This document shows, in pieces, positions 1 to 6,838 of a DNA stretch of 15,195 nucleotides. The stretch lies in NCBI GenBank assembly GCA_015522385.1, contig WAMJ01000088.1, forward strand, positions 1-15,195. The letters run 5' to 3'. The notes beneath the pieces were generated by a model. It was given only the letters and a program-made list of their open reading frames with translations. It did no database searches and was not told the DNA's origin. The translations under genes and the position numbers were made by a program. How positions within the stretch are numbered: the stretch's first letter is position 1; the number at the start of each line of letters is the position of its first letter. The stretch is from Candidatus Heimdallarchaeota archaeon. GTDB taxonomy: Archaea; Asgardarchaeota; Heimdallarchaeia; Heimdallarchaeales; Kariarchaeaceae.

Positions 1-499
1 AATGATCATCCCCGAATATAGGGCCGTATTTAGATCATCATATTCCTCATAGTAGAAACTGTATTCGACAATATCATACTCTGGAATTATCGGGTCAGCG
101 TCTTGGAAGAAGAATCTATTCCCTTGCTCTCCAATGTTGGACAGGTAGGCTGGGTGCATACCATTGTCCCTTTTTGCTAGGGATTCCCATTCTGCAATTG
201 CAGCGCTCAATGCTTCGGATCGACTCATGTAGTAGGTATTGACATAGTCTATTGTTTGACTGCTCACCATGGGGATCATCGCCCTCAACTACTACAGGCT
301 GTCCCTGAGCAATGACCGGGTAGTCGGTATCATCGGGTACCTGTGGCCGGGTGGTCTGGACTCGGCGAACCAGCTCGGTGCCCGTGATCTCCCGGAGTGT
401 GTCCAAGGTGTCTACTGGCAGATTGGCTCTGTGATCATGGGGACATGAGAGCATTCCACGAGCTGAATGTGGCACAGTTCTCCCGACAGGGGACATCAT
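1..499 (-). pseudogene. Broken, edge-truncated gene for a possible extracellular protein (one frameshift)
   Basis: Two adjacent minus-strand frames read like one protein. From 499 down to about 275 the frame has coding-like composition and encodes a stretch with VDTLDTLREITGTELV. At the CCCC run (positions 271-274, GGGG on the + strand) sense moves to the next frame, which stays open from an ATG at 279 (or 270) to the window edge and contains MSRSEALSAAIAEWESLA and DPIIPEYDIVEYSFYYEEY. Removing one C would join them as ...EGDDP-MVSSQTIDYV.... The 5' end lies three bases after the stop of the PIN gene, in the same frame, with no promoter or signal peptide, so the true start looks lost. The second part resembles the secreted protein at the right edge (shared DPI-x4-5-DIV-x2-S). 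A sequencing error in the C run is an alternative to real decay. Function unknown. Confidence 0.55.
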
Positions 500-502
500 G
501 TG

Positions 503-1003
503 TTATTCCCGCAAGTCTCTCTTGATGCTCCTCTCCTTCTTCTTCGTTATGTTCCTTAGATCCCGGAAGATTCTCAGGAGCTTGTTCATCTGATTTTGCG
601 TAATCGTTCCTCTCCTCCACAATATGTGGAAGAAATCGATGGTTTGTATGAAATCAAGATTTTCCAAGTAGCCTAGTGCCAGCATCGGATGATCCTCTGT
701 GACGACTATTGCTTCTCTACGTTCGGCGTACTCAATAAGTGAAGCATCCGCTTTGTCAAAGCCCTGCCGATCGTATAGTTGGTAGTTGATATCAAGAGCT
801 GGAAGTATACCCACATAATTGAGAACCCCGTCTTCCACAATTCCAAACTTCCGGTATTTCAGCTCATCTATAACTTCTCTTGTGCAAAGAATACGATGGG
901 TCTTGATAGTCCTGACGATTATCTCTTTCCACCCATTCTGATACAGATGATCAAATTTTCTCCATGTATACGTATCTGGGAGGAAACTCCAGTTGGTGTG
1001 CAC
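503..1003 (-). CDS. PIN-domain ribonuclease, probable VapC-like toxin
   Basis: The protein has about 166 residues. It keeps the spaced acidic residues of a PIN domain: an early Asp in LPDTYTWRKF, Glu/Asp in REVIDELK, an Asp in FDKADASLIEYA, and a late Asp in VVTEDHPML. PIN proteins of this kind cut RNA, usually as the toxin of a toxin-antitoxin pair. The C-terminal tail after IDFFHILW is long and very basic (KKKERSIKRDLR), perhaps for RNA contact. The frame is open up to a TTG at 1018, but I chose the GTG at 1003 because the TATA-like box at 1026-1036 is centred about 27 bases upstream of it; the TTG would lie upstream of the expected transcription start. The gene is divergent from the UPF0175-like gene, 52 bases apart. 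The exact PIN subfamily is not recognised. Confidence 0.7.
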   Translation of the reverse strand: MHTNWSFLPDTYTWRKFDHLYQNGWKEIIVRTIKTHRILCTREVIDELKYRKFGIVEDGVLNYVGILPALDINYQLYDRQGFDKADASLIEYAERREAIVVTEDHPMLALGYLENLDFIQTIDFFHILWRRGTITQNQMNKLLRIFRDLRNITKKKERSIKRDLRE

Positions 1004-1025
1004 AGGATTGAATATCAAACCATAT

Positions 1026-1036
1026 CTTAAAATATT
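1026..1036. promoter_or_regulatory. Shared bidirectional TATA box of the divergent PIN/UPF0175 pair
   Basis: The element CTTAAAATATT reads as a good TATA box on both strands (AATATTTTAAG on the other). Its centre is about 25 bases before the GTG at 1056 (+) and about 27 bases before the GTG at 1003 (-). This places both start codons at the expected transcription starts. No second TATA-like box is visible in the 52-base gap. Confidence 0.55.
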
Positions 1037-1055
1037 GTGGTTTGGATTCCTAACT

Positions 1056-1364
1056 GTGGCTCAGATCAGTTTTAAAATCCCGGAGGATGACATGGAATTC
1101 CTCAGGTGGTACAGCGCCCAGAGGGGGACGGGGAAGAGTGTTCTATACAAGGAGGCCACGCTAGATGCGTTCAGACGTTGGAAGCTGGACGTTCTTCTCA
1201 AGCACTATGCGGGTGGGGCCATTGGTTTCAAACAACTCTGCAATCTGGGAAAGATAAGCTTTCAGGAGGGGATGATGCTGATCCAGGAGAATGGAATTGA
1301 ACCCCCAATACCCGAGGTCGTTGACGATTATACGGACTCGGTTAGACATCGGATTGAGGACTGA
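1056..1364 (+). CDS. UPF0175-like antitoxin / ribbon-helix-helix DNA-binding protein
   Basis: The protein has 102 residues. Residues 3-43 begin with a short beta strand (QISFKIPED) followed by two helices, as in ribbon-helix-helix proteins. Residues 47-81 (LLKHYAGGAIGFKQLCNLGK and ISFQEGMMLIQENGI) follow the UPF0175 pattern, where a helix and a 'gkiSlgkAaelagis.eefl..L...gi' segment precede an acidic tail. UPF0175 proteins are antitoxins of PIN-like toxins, in line with the divergent PIN gene. The usual role would be to bind and neutralise the toxin and repress the shared promoter; this is inferred. The frame is open back to 993, but the GTG at 1056 is the first start downstream of the promoter and gives a leaderless message. 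The ORF ends in an acidic, charged tail (HRIED). Confidence 0.65.
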   Translation: MAQISFKIPEDDMEFLRWYSAQRGTGKSVLYKEATLDAFRRWKLDVLLKHYAGGAIGFKQLCNLGKISFQEGMMLIQENGIEPPIPEVVDDYTDSVRHRIED

Positions 1365-1519
1365 TCTCAGCATTAGCGGGGACAGTTTGTGTTTCAGCTT
1401 ATCCTTGCTCCCATTCAGGGCACACCTCTCCTTGACGATTCCCACAGTCCATGGCTCCCTGTGGTTCCGAGGTACTCTCACTAGTATCTATTACTAACTG
1501 CTGGAGCCATCGATCCCTC

Positions 1520-2230
1520 TCACCCCTGAACGAGGTGGGGCAGAAACATGCCCACGAGTGTGATGGCGTATATCCCCCCCATGAACACACCGTCGAATGT
1601 ACCGGCTCCACCTATAGAGACCATGGGGCTCCCAAGCTTCGGAATCTTACTCAGGTTCATCAGGTCCGCTCCGATGAGTGACCCCACTGATGAGGTGATG
1701 TAGACGACCGCAACGAGATGTGAGAGACCACTGGTGAACGCGAGAAACAGCACGCTCACTCCGATGGAGACCGAGGGTGCAAAGAGCGCGGGCAGTGTGA
1801 TCCCTACCCCCGGGACGAGCTTGGCCTGCCAGTTCACTACGATGCTGACCACCGCGAGGGGGACGGGTAGGTAGAGAAAGGCTAGTGGGTCGAGCAGCAG
1901 CAGCAGGGCCGAGATAACCACGGGCACGACCGCTCCTCCCACATTGACCGCGATCAGCGTGCGGCTGCGGACGAACCTCGGCAGTGCGAATCTGAGACCG
2001 AAGATGTGCAGGGGAAGGATGTTCTCCCTGAACGTGGACTCCACTGAGTAGAGGGGGATGTTGACGTCGCTGCCGAGGTAGGAGGCGAGCAGGAGCAGGA
2101 AGACGACGAGTGGTGGGAATCCCAGAAGGAGGAAGACGTCCCTCGTAACGAGGATGTAGAGCGCGGCGATGAGGAGTGTCGCTATATTCGACTGTCTGTG
2201 GTACCGGTAGCGCAGGGGGTGTTTGTCCAT
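1520..2230 (-). CDS. DUF1614 family integral membrane protein
   Basis: The protein has 236 residues and about six to seven hydrophobic segments. It carries the signature blocks of DUF1614 in order: GSDVNIPL (53-60), AVNVGGAVVPV (94-104), PGVGITLPAL (140-149), GSLIGADLMNL (183-193) and SIGGAGTFDGVFMGGI (205-220). The family is widespread in archaea and some bacteria and has no proven function; the conserved Gly/Asp-rich loops within membrane segments suggest a transporter or a membrane enzyme, which is inference. The frame is open to 2386, but the ATG at 2230 is preferred: the family does not have the extra N-terminal part, and a TATA box is centred 26 bases upstream of 2230. The gene is divergent from the membrane-protein gene at 2390. 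Its 3' end faces the UPF0175 gene across 155 bases with no gene. Confidence 0.85.
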   Translation of the reverse strand: MDKHPLRYRYHRQSNIATLLIAALYILVTRDVFLLLGFPPLVVFLLLLASYLGSDVNIPLYSVESTFRENILPLHIFGLRFALPRFVRSRTLIAVNVGGAVVPVVISALLLLLDPLAFLYLPVPLAVVSIVVNWQAKLVPGVGITLPALFAPSVSIGVSVLFLAFTSGLSHLVAVVYITSSVGSLIGADLMNLSKIPKLGSPMVSIGGAGTFDGVFMGGIYAITLVGMFLPHLVQG

Positions 2231-2252
2231 TGCTCTTAGATATGCCCAGTGG

Positions 2253-2259
2253 TTAATAA
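2253..2259 (-). promoter_or_regulatory. TATA box of the DUF1614 gene
   Basis: TTATTAA on the minus strand, centred 26 bases upstream of the ATG at 2230. It supports a leaderless start and argues against the longer reading frame. Confidence 0.45.
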
Positions 2260-2360
2260 GGATTCGAGCGGGTGTGTGGATCTCAACATATATTCTCAAT
2301 GCTGGAGTTATATCTGAAAAGTGAGGCTTCCTATCTGAAAAATACTGGTGAACCAATAGG

Positions 2361-2369
2361 TTATTATAT
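2361..2369 (+). promoter_or_regulatory. TATA box of membrane paralogue 1
   Basis: TTATTATAT centred 25 bases upstream of the ATG at 2390. No ribosome binding site lies between them. Confidence 0.5.
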
Positions 2370-2389
2370 CTGCACCTGCTTAACAATGT

Positions 2390-2995
2390 ATGGATAATGA
2401 TAAACTATTGCCAAATAATGGTCGACAATTCATCCTTTACCAAGGGATAATGCATGTCTTCATGCAGATTGTCGTCTATCTGAATATCGAGAATAAGTCA
2501 TCTTGGGGCACTCCGGCTCAATGGGATCCCCTGACCGTCATCATCGCGATAACCGCTGGATCGATAGCTCTCGGACTGTCTCTCCTCTCTTACAGAACTG
2601 TGTCTTCTGCATTAGAGGACAATACGCGGATCATATTCGTTGTCTACTTGGTATTGTCCCCGTTCACAGAGTACTTCGCCATTTACAGTCTGATGGAACG
2701 CGAGAGGTTGATTAGTAGTCGCCCCATTATTGATACACTCAGTCTAACTACTCTGTTCATGACGGGTGCGGTGATCGCGGCCATAGTGTACGGAATACTT
2801 CTTGTGCTTCTCTCAAGGGTATTTGACAAGGACAATAGTGGCTTCATCAAGACTATGGGGTGGCTTTTCATCATATTTGGAATTCCTCTGGTTCCCCTTA
2901 TTGCGAGCTCGGGTGTGGCAGCAGTGTTCTTCTTGGTATACTACGTGAATATGGGGGGAAAACTGGTACATGATCGTATCGTAGACCCCCAGTAG
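2390..2995 (+). CDS. Multi-pass membrane protein, copy 1 of a local three-member family
   Basis: The protein has 201 residues and no family I recognise. Hydrophobic segments lie at about 13-32, 46-68, 80-101, 118-141 and 154-188; the last is long enough for two passes, giving five or six. Landmarks shared with the genes at 4225 and 7145 are: MH-x3-MQ-x2-VYLN in the first segment (His22, Met25, Gln26), LLSYR at the end of the second, TEY in the third (93-95), YG-x-LL-x3-SR in the fourth, and SSGVAA in the last. Acidic loops such as DKDN lie between segments. Unlike the other two copies it lacks a C-terminal LYP[DE] sequence and ends in IVDPQ. It is leaderless from its own promoter. A channel, transporter or membrane-bound sensor are all possible; the sequence does not decide. 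Confidence 0.8.
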   Translation: MDNDKLLPNNGRQFILYQGIMHVFMQIVVYLNIENKSSWGTPAQWDPLTVIIAITAGSIALGLSLLSYRTVSSALEDNTRIIFVVYLVLSPFTEYFAIYSLMERERLISSRPIIDTLSLTTLFMTGAVIAAIVYGILLVLLSRVFDKDNSGFIKTMGWLFIIFGIPLVPLIASSGVAAVFFLVYYVNMGGKLVHDRIVDPQ

Positions 2996-3217
2996 GAATA
3001 CCTGCACAGATGTGTTTGAGTCCTTCCAGACATTTTCTGTTCACAAAGGTCGTGTTTCAGGATAGTGCATTCAGCTGTTCGGAGTCCTCTTTTAACCAGT
3101 TAGAATGTTGAACTTGATCTCTTCTCTATAGCATGGGGCGTGAGGGTTCACTGTTGACTGGGGGCTCCAGTCCAATGAATATTGTTCGAGAGAACCAGTT
3201 GTCATTAACCTCCCAAC

Positions 3218-3227
3218 CTTTATATTC
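3218..3227 (+). promoter_or_regulatory. TATA box of the unknown gene at 3252
   Basis: CTTTATATTC is centred 29-30 bases upstream of the ATG at 3252 and only 20 bases upstream of the TTG at 3243. The expected transcription start near 3248 favours the ATG with a leader of a few bases. The rest of the gap from 2996 to 3251 holds no gene or RNA that I can see. Confidence 0.45.
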
Positions 3228-3251
3228 TCGCCCATTCCCGATTTGGTATAC

Positions 3252-4043
3252 ATGCTGTCTTTCAATATGATGGACTATGGGGTGTGTGTCACCCTCGGAG
3301 AGGATATCATTGATTTAAAGAAGTATCCCGGCAATGACATGTGCAATTACGACAGCTCGGACATCCTTGGTGTCCTTCATCTGCTGAGCAAGTTTCTCGT
3401 TCAGAATGTAGAAGGGGGAATTCTCCCCCTCGCCCAGTTCGTCTTGGACAACACGGTCTACTTGTCGGGGGATGAGTCAACGGAGAGCTCGAAGGAGTGG
3501 GTCATCCTGCAGTGGGATCATGGACAGTACCCCACGCTCCGCATTGACCTAGAGGTAGGCGGTTGTGACCTTCTCGGGGTCTCTGCGACCTACACGACAT
3601 CCCGTGGTGAGGATGTCGTCTTACATGATGTGCCGCTTGTGCAGCTCTTCCACTATACTATGTACAGTATGATCTACCCTCGGTTCTGGAAGATCCAGTG
3701 GATGGATGGGGAGGTGGACTACAATGACACCGACTCAGTGAGGGAGAGGCTCGTGCTTGGCTACATGGAATATGTCTTAGAGATGCTGGATGGGGGTAGG
3801 CACATTGAGCTCCTCATGAACGGAGGTGCACTGCTCTATATCCCACTGATTCACCATCCATCTGTAGCAGAGTTCTTCGGCAATGTCCCAGGGATCATCA
3901 GCTCGCAGAGCACTGTTGTGCAAGCCCACCTGTACTACCTTGCCCACCTTCTCTACCATTTTGACTGCGATCCATTCATTGACATCGGTGCGATTCAGAA
4001 ACAAGGTATACACTACAAGTTCGAGGACATGGGTTTCTACTAG
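3252..4043 (+). CDS. Unrecognised soluble acidic protein
   Basis: The protein has 263 residues and no signal peptide or membrane segment, so it is probably cytosolic. I recognise no domain. It is acidic and rich in aromatic residues. Visible landmarks are WVILQWDHGQYPTLRIDLEV (83-102), which looks like paired beta strands, a helical-looking stretch at 161-181 with RERLVLGYMEYVLEMLDGG, and a His-rich C-terminal third (IPLIHHP, AHLYYLAHLLYHFDCDPFID). The His and Asp residues there could bind a metal, but the spacing does not match a motif known to me. I chose the ATG at 3252 over the TTG at 3243 on promoter spacing. It sits between membrane paralogues 1 and 2 on the same strand, 256 bases after the first and 181 before the second, with its own promoter. 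Confidence 0.75.
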   Translation: MLSFNMMDYGVCVTLGEDIIDLKKYPGNDMCNYDSSDILGVLHLLSKFLVQNVEGGILPLAQFVLDNTVYLSGDESTESSKEWVILQWDHGQYPTLRIDLEVGGCDLLGVSATYTTSRGEDVVLHDVPLVQLFHYTMYSMIYPRFWKIQWMDGEVDYNDTDSVRERLVLGYMEYVLEMLDGGRHIELLMNGGALLYIPLIHHPSVAEFFGNVPGIISSQSTVVQAHLYYLAHLLYHFDCDPFIDIGAIQKQGIHYKFEDMGFY

Positions 4044-4148
4044 TGTCTAGAGAATCGTGCCACTTGGTAGAGGCTCTATAAGTTCCTCGTGCACAACGGT
4101 GGTTTACACTGACCTTTCAAGAACGGATTTTATTCTAGCCTCCTCATA

Positions 4149-4175
4149 ATCTCCATGGAGTATGATATCTCCATG
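4149..4175. repeat. Direct repeat upstream of membrane paralogue 2 promoter (possible operator)
   Basis: ATCTCCATG occurs at 4149-4157 and again at 4167-4175, a step of 18 bases. The first copy is part of the 10-base palindrome CTCCATGGAG (4151-4160). The element ends 15 bases before the TATA box of the gene at 4225, a usual place for a regulator site. It could be chance. Confidence 0.3.
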
Positions 4176-4190
4176 AAGGCGTCACCCCAC

Positions 4191-4204
4191 TATATTTTTA
4201 TATA
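4191..4204 (+). promoter_or_regulatory. TATA box of membrane paralogue 2
   Basis: TATATTTTTATATA. The downstream half is centred 25 bases before the GTG at 4225 and fixes this GTG as the start of a leaderless message. Confidence 0.55.
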
Positions 4205-4224
4205 CTTCTTCCTCTGCTTCAAGT

Positions 4225-4839
4225 GTGGACGACGAAAAACCTTTGCGAAGATTCTTCCTCCTCCAAGCCATAATGCACATTTCCATGCAGATTACTGTAT
4301 ACCTGAATCTGGAGAACGTAAATTCACAATTAGCTGGTTATTATGAACCACCTACTTGGGCTCCCCTGACTATAGTTATCGCCTTAATAACTGGTAGTGC
4401 AAGTCTCTATCTCCTCGTGCTGTCATACCGTGAACTTGAGGCAGTTGGATTGGTGACAAACCGTGGGGTCAATATTACCTACCTTGTGGGATCACTTGCA
4501 ACGGAGTACTATGTAGTACCCAGTTACCTCGAGCAGTTCTTCTACGAGGGAGGGATCGAGATATATGTGCCAACAGGTATGGTGGGCTTAGTTGCAATAT
4601 TCTCCGCACCTGTCTACGGAATTTTTCTATTGACAATCTCTCGGCAGATAACAGGTAAGGGCAAGACTGTGCTCTCCCTGTTGGGTGCGGCTTTTATCCT
4701 GTCTATAATAGTGCTCTACCCCTATTTTGTCTCTTCTGGTGTTTCTGCTGTTGTCTTCTTCCTTCTTGCTTACTTGTCAAAGAGCACATTGGTAAGCTCA
4801 GAGGTGGGTGGGCTCTACCCTGATGGAACTGGTGTATAG
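4225..4839 (+). CDS. Multi-pass membrane protein, copy 2 of a local three-member family
   Basis: The protein has 204 residues and is homologous along its length to the proteins at 2390 and 7145. It has MH-x3-MQ-x2-VYLN at 17-28 (His18, Met21, Gln22), LSYR at 66-69, TEYYVVPS at 93-100, YGIFLLTISR at 131-140 and SSGVSAVVFF at 170-179. Five or six membrane segments are expected at about 9-28, 46-67, 82-102, 117-138 and 149-185. The start is GTG, chosen because the TATA box is 25 bases upstream and because the next residues (DDEKPL) match copy 1 (DNDKLL). The C-terminal tail ends GGLYPDGTGV; an LYP[DE] sequence also ends copy 3 and the ectodomain protein at 13453. The split ectodomain gene follows 110 bases later on the same strand. 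Function unknown. Confidence 0.8.
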   Translation: MDDEKPLRRFFLLQAIMHISMQITVYLNLENVNSQLAGYYEPPTWAPLTIVIALITGSASLYLLVLSYRELEAVGLVTNRGVNITYLVGSLATEYYVVPSYLEQFFYEGGIEIYVPTGMVGLVAIFSAPVYGIFLLTISRQITGKGKTVLSLLGAAFILSIIVLYPYFVSSGVSAVVFFLLAYLSKSTLVSSEVGGLYPDGTGV

Positions 4840-4921
4840 TACTCCTAGGTTTCTAAACTGGTTATTTCAGCTATGGGGAGTGCCAAGGATGAGGACACTG
4901 TAATGAAAAATTTATCCTCAT

Positions 4922-4930
4922 TGATATTTC
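4922..4930 (+). promoter_or_regulatory. Weak TATA-like box of the split ectodomain gene
   Basis: TGATATTTC lies 25 bases upstream of the ATG at 4950. An alternative, AAAAATTTAT (4906-4915), lies about 39 bases upstream and would leave a leader of about 13 bases. I cannot choose between them. Confidence 0.3.
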
Positions 4931-4949
4931 TCGGAACCATAGTAGTTCA

Positions 4950-5765
4950 ATGAAGAGACTTCTGATAATTCTACTCTTGGTCCTTCCAGTGGTTCATCGG
5001 TCAACGGCCTGCATGTACTCCGATGACCCCGAGACGAGTGATCTCCTTACCTATGATGTCTATAGTAGCGACGGAGACTACGTCACCACCTTCGAGACCA
5101 GTATTGAGAACAATCCCTGCGGTGAGTACAACATCCTTGACAGGGTGGAGAACAACAGAGTGGCTATGGATGTGGAAGGAATGACCAAGGTCTATGACCT
5201 TACTGGCCTGAAACCAGGAGGTTCGATCAATTCTCTGACAGTGATCGAAGAGCTTCCATTCGCCTATGGCGGTGACTGGAACAGTGGTACGGAGTACCTG
5301 CACAGCTACAACGGAAGCACTGCTTCTCTGAAGTACGGCGTATTCCCGGATCCTCTAGTCGTTGTGGACAATGTCAGTACTGGGGAGCAACTCTTCAATG
5401 TCTCGGTGATAGGGGCTTTCGCCTTACAGAGTAATTACTCCTTCGTAGACTTCGAGTACTCCAGCACGTACAACACGACCGACGGTTCGGTTATGAGCAA
5501 GCTCATTCCTAGCCTCATCTCAAAGAGTAGCTACAGTGAGGATGTCCTTCTCTTCTTCTACGTCACAAACACCACGGATGTCTACGGTTCGGACGGTGCG
5601 GTCATGGAGTCGATTAAAGAGGTGTTACCCGTTGCGGCGACTGTCTCGTTGGTGTTGGAAACGTTGAGTTCATACATTCTCCCGCTCTCTCCGATATCAA
5701 ACAGGAGGTCGGGCTTCTTAACTCATTCTACAGGATGGCTATGGTGTACAGCGAGATATACATGA
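4950..5765 (+). CDS. Type I ectodomain protein, 5' part of a frameshifted gene
   Basis: This frame starts with a clear signal peptide: two basic residues, the hydrophobic run LLIILLLVLPVV, and a likely cleavage before Cys21 (STA-CMYSDD). The Cys just after the cleavage point recalls a lipobox, but position -3 is Ser rather than Leu, so lipid attachment is uncertain. The outer part has many N-x-S/T sequons (NGS, NVS twice, NYS, NTT twice), typical of glycosylated archaeal surface proteins. Sense ends at about residue 228 (MESIKEVLPVAATV); the last 30-40 residues before the stop (SNRRSGFLTHSTGWLWCTAR) look out of frame. The gene continues in the frame that ends at 6196. The joined protein would have about 415 residues, close to the ectodomain proteins at 7896 and 13453. 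No known domain is recognised. Confidence 0.7.
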   Translation: MKRLLIILLLVLPVVHRSTACMYSDDPETSDLLTYDVYSSDGDYVTTFETSIENNPCGEYNILDRVENNRVAMDVEGMTKVYDLTGLKPGGSINSLTVIEELPFAYGGDWNSGTEYLHSYNGSTASLKYGVFPDPLVVVDNVSTGEQLFNVSVIGAFALQSNYSFVDFEYSSTYNTTDGSVMSKLIPSLISKSSYSEDVLLFFYVTNTTDVYGSDGAVMESIKEVLPVAATVSLVLETLSSYILPLSPISNRRSGFLTHSTGWLWCTARYT

Positions 5766-6196
5766 TGAACTACACCACGTCACAGGACAGCATGGGGGGC
5801 GAGTGGGTACGGTCGGATACCGATATTTGGAAGATCACTGGGTTGAATAGTACCCGCTTGTTCAGTTTGCCCTACGTCGTCGGACAGATACAGGGTGGCT
5901 TTGGAAGAGTGGTGACCTTCGAGTACAGTGAGGTGATCACAATACGAGTATACGATGAAACAGGGGAGGTCACCATGAGTCAGCCCTTAAAGTATGGTAA
6001 AATTGCGGTTCTGAAGGACTTCATCGTCATGAGCTACTTCGTAAGGTATACAACAGCAACCCTCCTCCAAGATGGTGGATCGTATACCCCCGAGGACGAG
6101 ACAAGCGCATCAACTGTAGTCCTCTCTTTCCCCACCTTGCTCATACCGCTCTCCCTCGCTGTGGTCGTCTGGTACCGGAAGCGGTATTCGCATTGA
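5735..6196 (+). CDS. Type I ectodomain protein, 3' part of the same frameshifted gene
   Basis: This frame is open from just after a TAA near 5617, so it overlaps the 5' part by more than 100 bases. Codons before the ATG at 5735 already look coding (CLVGVGNVEFIHSPALSDI and VGLLNSFYR), which shows that the ATG is internal to an older protein. The sequence is beta-rich with sequons NYT and NST, then a hydrophobic segment (about residues 127-146, VVLSFPTLLIPLSLAVVVWY) and a short basic tail RKRYSH: an anchor with the C terminus inside. Going from the first frame to this one needs one base added back (or two removed) somewhere in 5618-5735, most likely near 5640-5670. As written, this half has no signal peptide and no promoter of its own. 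Confidence 0.6.
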   Translation: MAMVYSEIYMMNYTTSQDSMGGEWVRSDTDIWKITGLNSTRLFSLPYVVGQIQGGFGRVVTFEYSEVITIRVYDETGEVTMSQPLKYGKIAVLKDFIVMSYFVRYTTATLLQDGGSYTPEDETSASTVVLSFPTLLIPLSLAVVVWYRKRYSH

Positions 6197-6304
6197 TCCA
6201 CCCCTCTGGTCGTATCGAGGTACAACTCCGAGATAGTACCCTATGAACATGAGTTTGGTGTTATTTGACTGAAACATTATACGACCTACGATTCTGAGCT
6301 CCTA

Positions 6305-6323
6305 ATCGATTCAGAAAATCGAT
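6305..6323. repeat. Inverted repeat upstream of the GNAT promoter (possible operator)
   Basis: ATCGATT (6305-6311) and AATCGAT (6317-6323) are perfect 7-base arms around CAGAA. The repeat ends 13 bases before the TATA-like box of the acetyltransferase gene. It is better placed for a regulator than for a terminator, since no T run follows. The rest of the gap 6197-6367 shows nothing else. Confidence 0.35.
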
Positions 6324-6336
6324 GATACGGGGGAAT

Positions 6337-6347
6337 TTCTAAATATC
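6337..6347 (+). promoter_or_regulatory. TATA box of the GNAT gene at 6368
   Basis: TTCTAAATATC, centred about 26 bases upstream of the TTG at 6368. It decides the TTG start; no ATG or GTG suits the domain better. Confidence 0.5.
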
Positions 6348-6367
6348 ATGAAACCTCCCGAATATCA

Positions 6368-6838
6368 TTGAATCTCACCAGATCCCAATTCCAAGACCTG
6401 AATGAAATGGCAGAGCTCAGTGATCTCTGTTACATGGTCTACGAGAAATCAATTGGAAACAGCTACATGAGACCAGGTACATCCAAACGAGGCCTCAGGA
6501 TCTACTATCGTCTACAGAAAATCGGAAACTGTCACGTGTACCGCATCGAGCAGGGAGGCGAACTCATCGGAGGAGTGGTTCTGTCCAAGGAATCAGACAC
6601 TACGATCGAGATCAAGACATTATTCGTCCACCCCGATTTTCAGGGAAGAGGAATCGGGAGCTGGGTCATCAACCAGTTAGAACAACTACATCCTCGAAAG
6701 CGTTGGACTCTCGTGACTCCAACCGTGGCTGAGCGAAACATCAATTTCTACCTGAAATTAGGGTACGAGATCACGGGAGAATTCACGCCCGAGAACCTCT
6801 CCTTCTATGTATTCGAGAAGGACCTCAGCGGGTGCTGA
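6368..6838 (+). CDS. GNAT family N-acetyltransferase
   Basis: The protein has 156 residues, the usual length of a single GNAT domain. Motif A is clear: beta strand 4 IEIKTLFVHPDF runs into the acetyl-CoA pyrophosphate loop QGRGIG (92-97, the Q/R-x-x-G-x-G/A signature). Motif B follows as AERNINFYLKLGYEITGEF (121-139), with the Asn and Tyr positions usual for the family. It would transfer an acetyl group from acetyl-CoA to an amine; the substrate cannot be read from the sequence. The N-terminal part (LSDLCYMVYEKSIGNSYMRP) is probably the substrate side and matches nothing I know. It starts with TTG on a leaderless message and stands between the split ectodomain gene and membrane paralogue 3, so it may not share their role. 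Confidence 0.85.
   Translation: MNLTRSQFQDLNEMAELSDLCYMVYEKSIGNSYMRPGTSKRGLRIYYRLQKIGNCHVYRIEQGGELIGGVVLSKESDTTIEIKTLFVHPDFQGRGIGSWVINQLEQLHPRKRWTLVTPTVAERNINFYLKLGYEITGEFTPENLSFYVFEKDLSGC

Noticed and set aside
435..620. Minus-strand open frame of 61 codons with a Glu-rich product
   Set aside because: It overlaps the 3' end of the PIN gene in another frame, has no promoter, and its composition mirrors the basic tail of the PIN protein.
1161..1481. Minus-strand open frame of 106 codons opposite the UPF0175-like gene
   Set aside because: It runs antisense to a gene with recognisable domain pattern and has no promoter or family resemblance.
2231..2386. Longer N terminus of the DUF1614 protein
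   Set aside because: The extra 52 residues do not fit the family, and the TATA box at 2253-2259 lies inside them.
4155..4346. Plus-strand open frame beginning MEYDISMKASPHYIF
   Set aside because: It contains the TATA box of the gene at 4225 and then runs in another frame through that gene.
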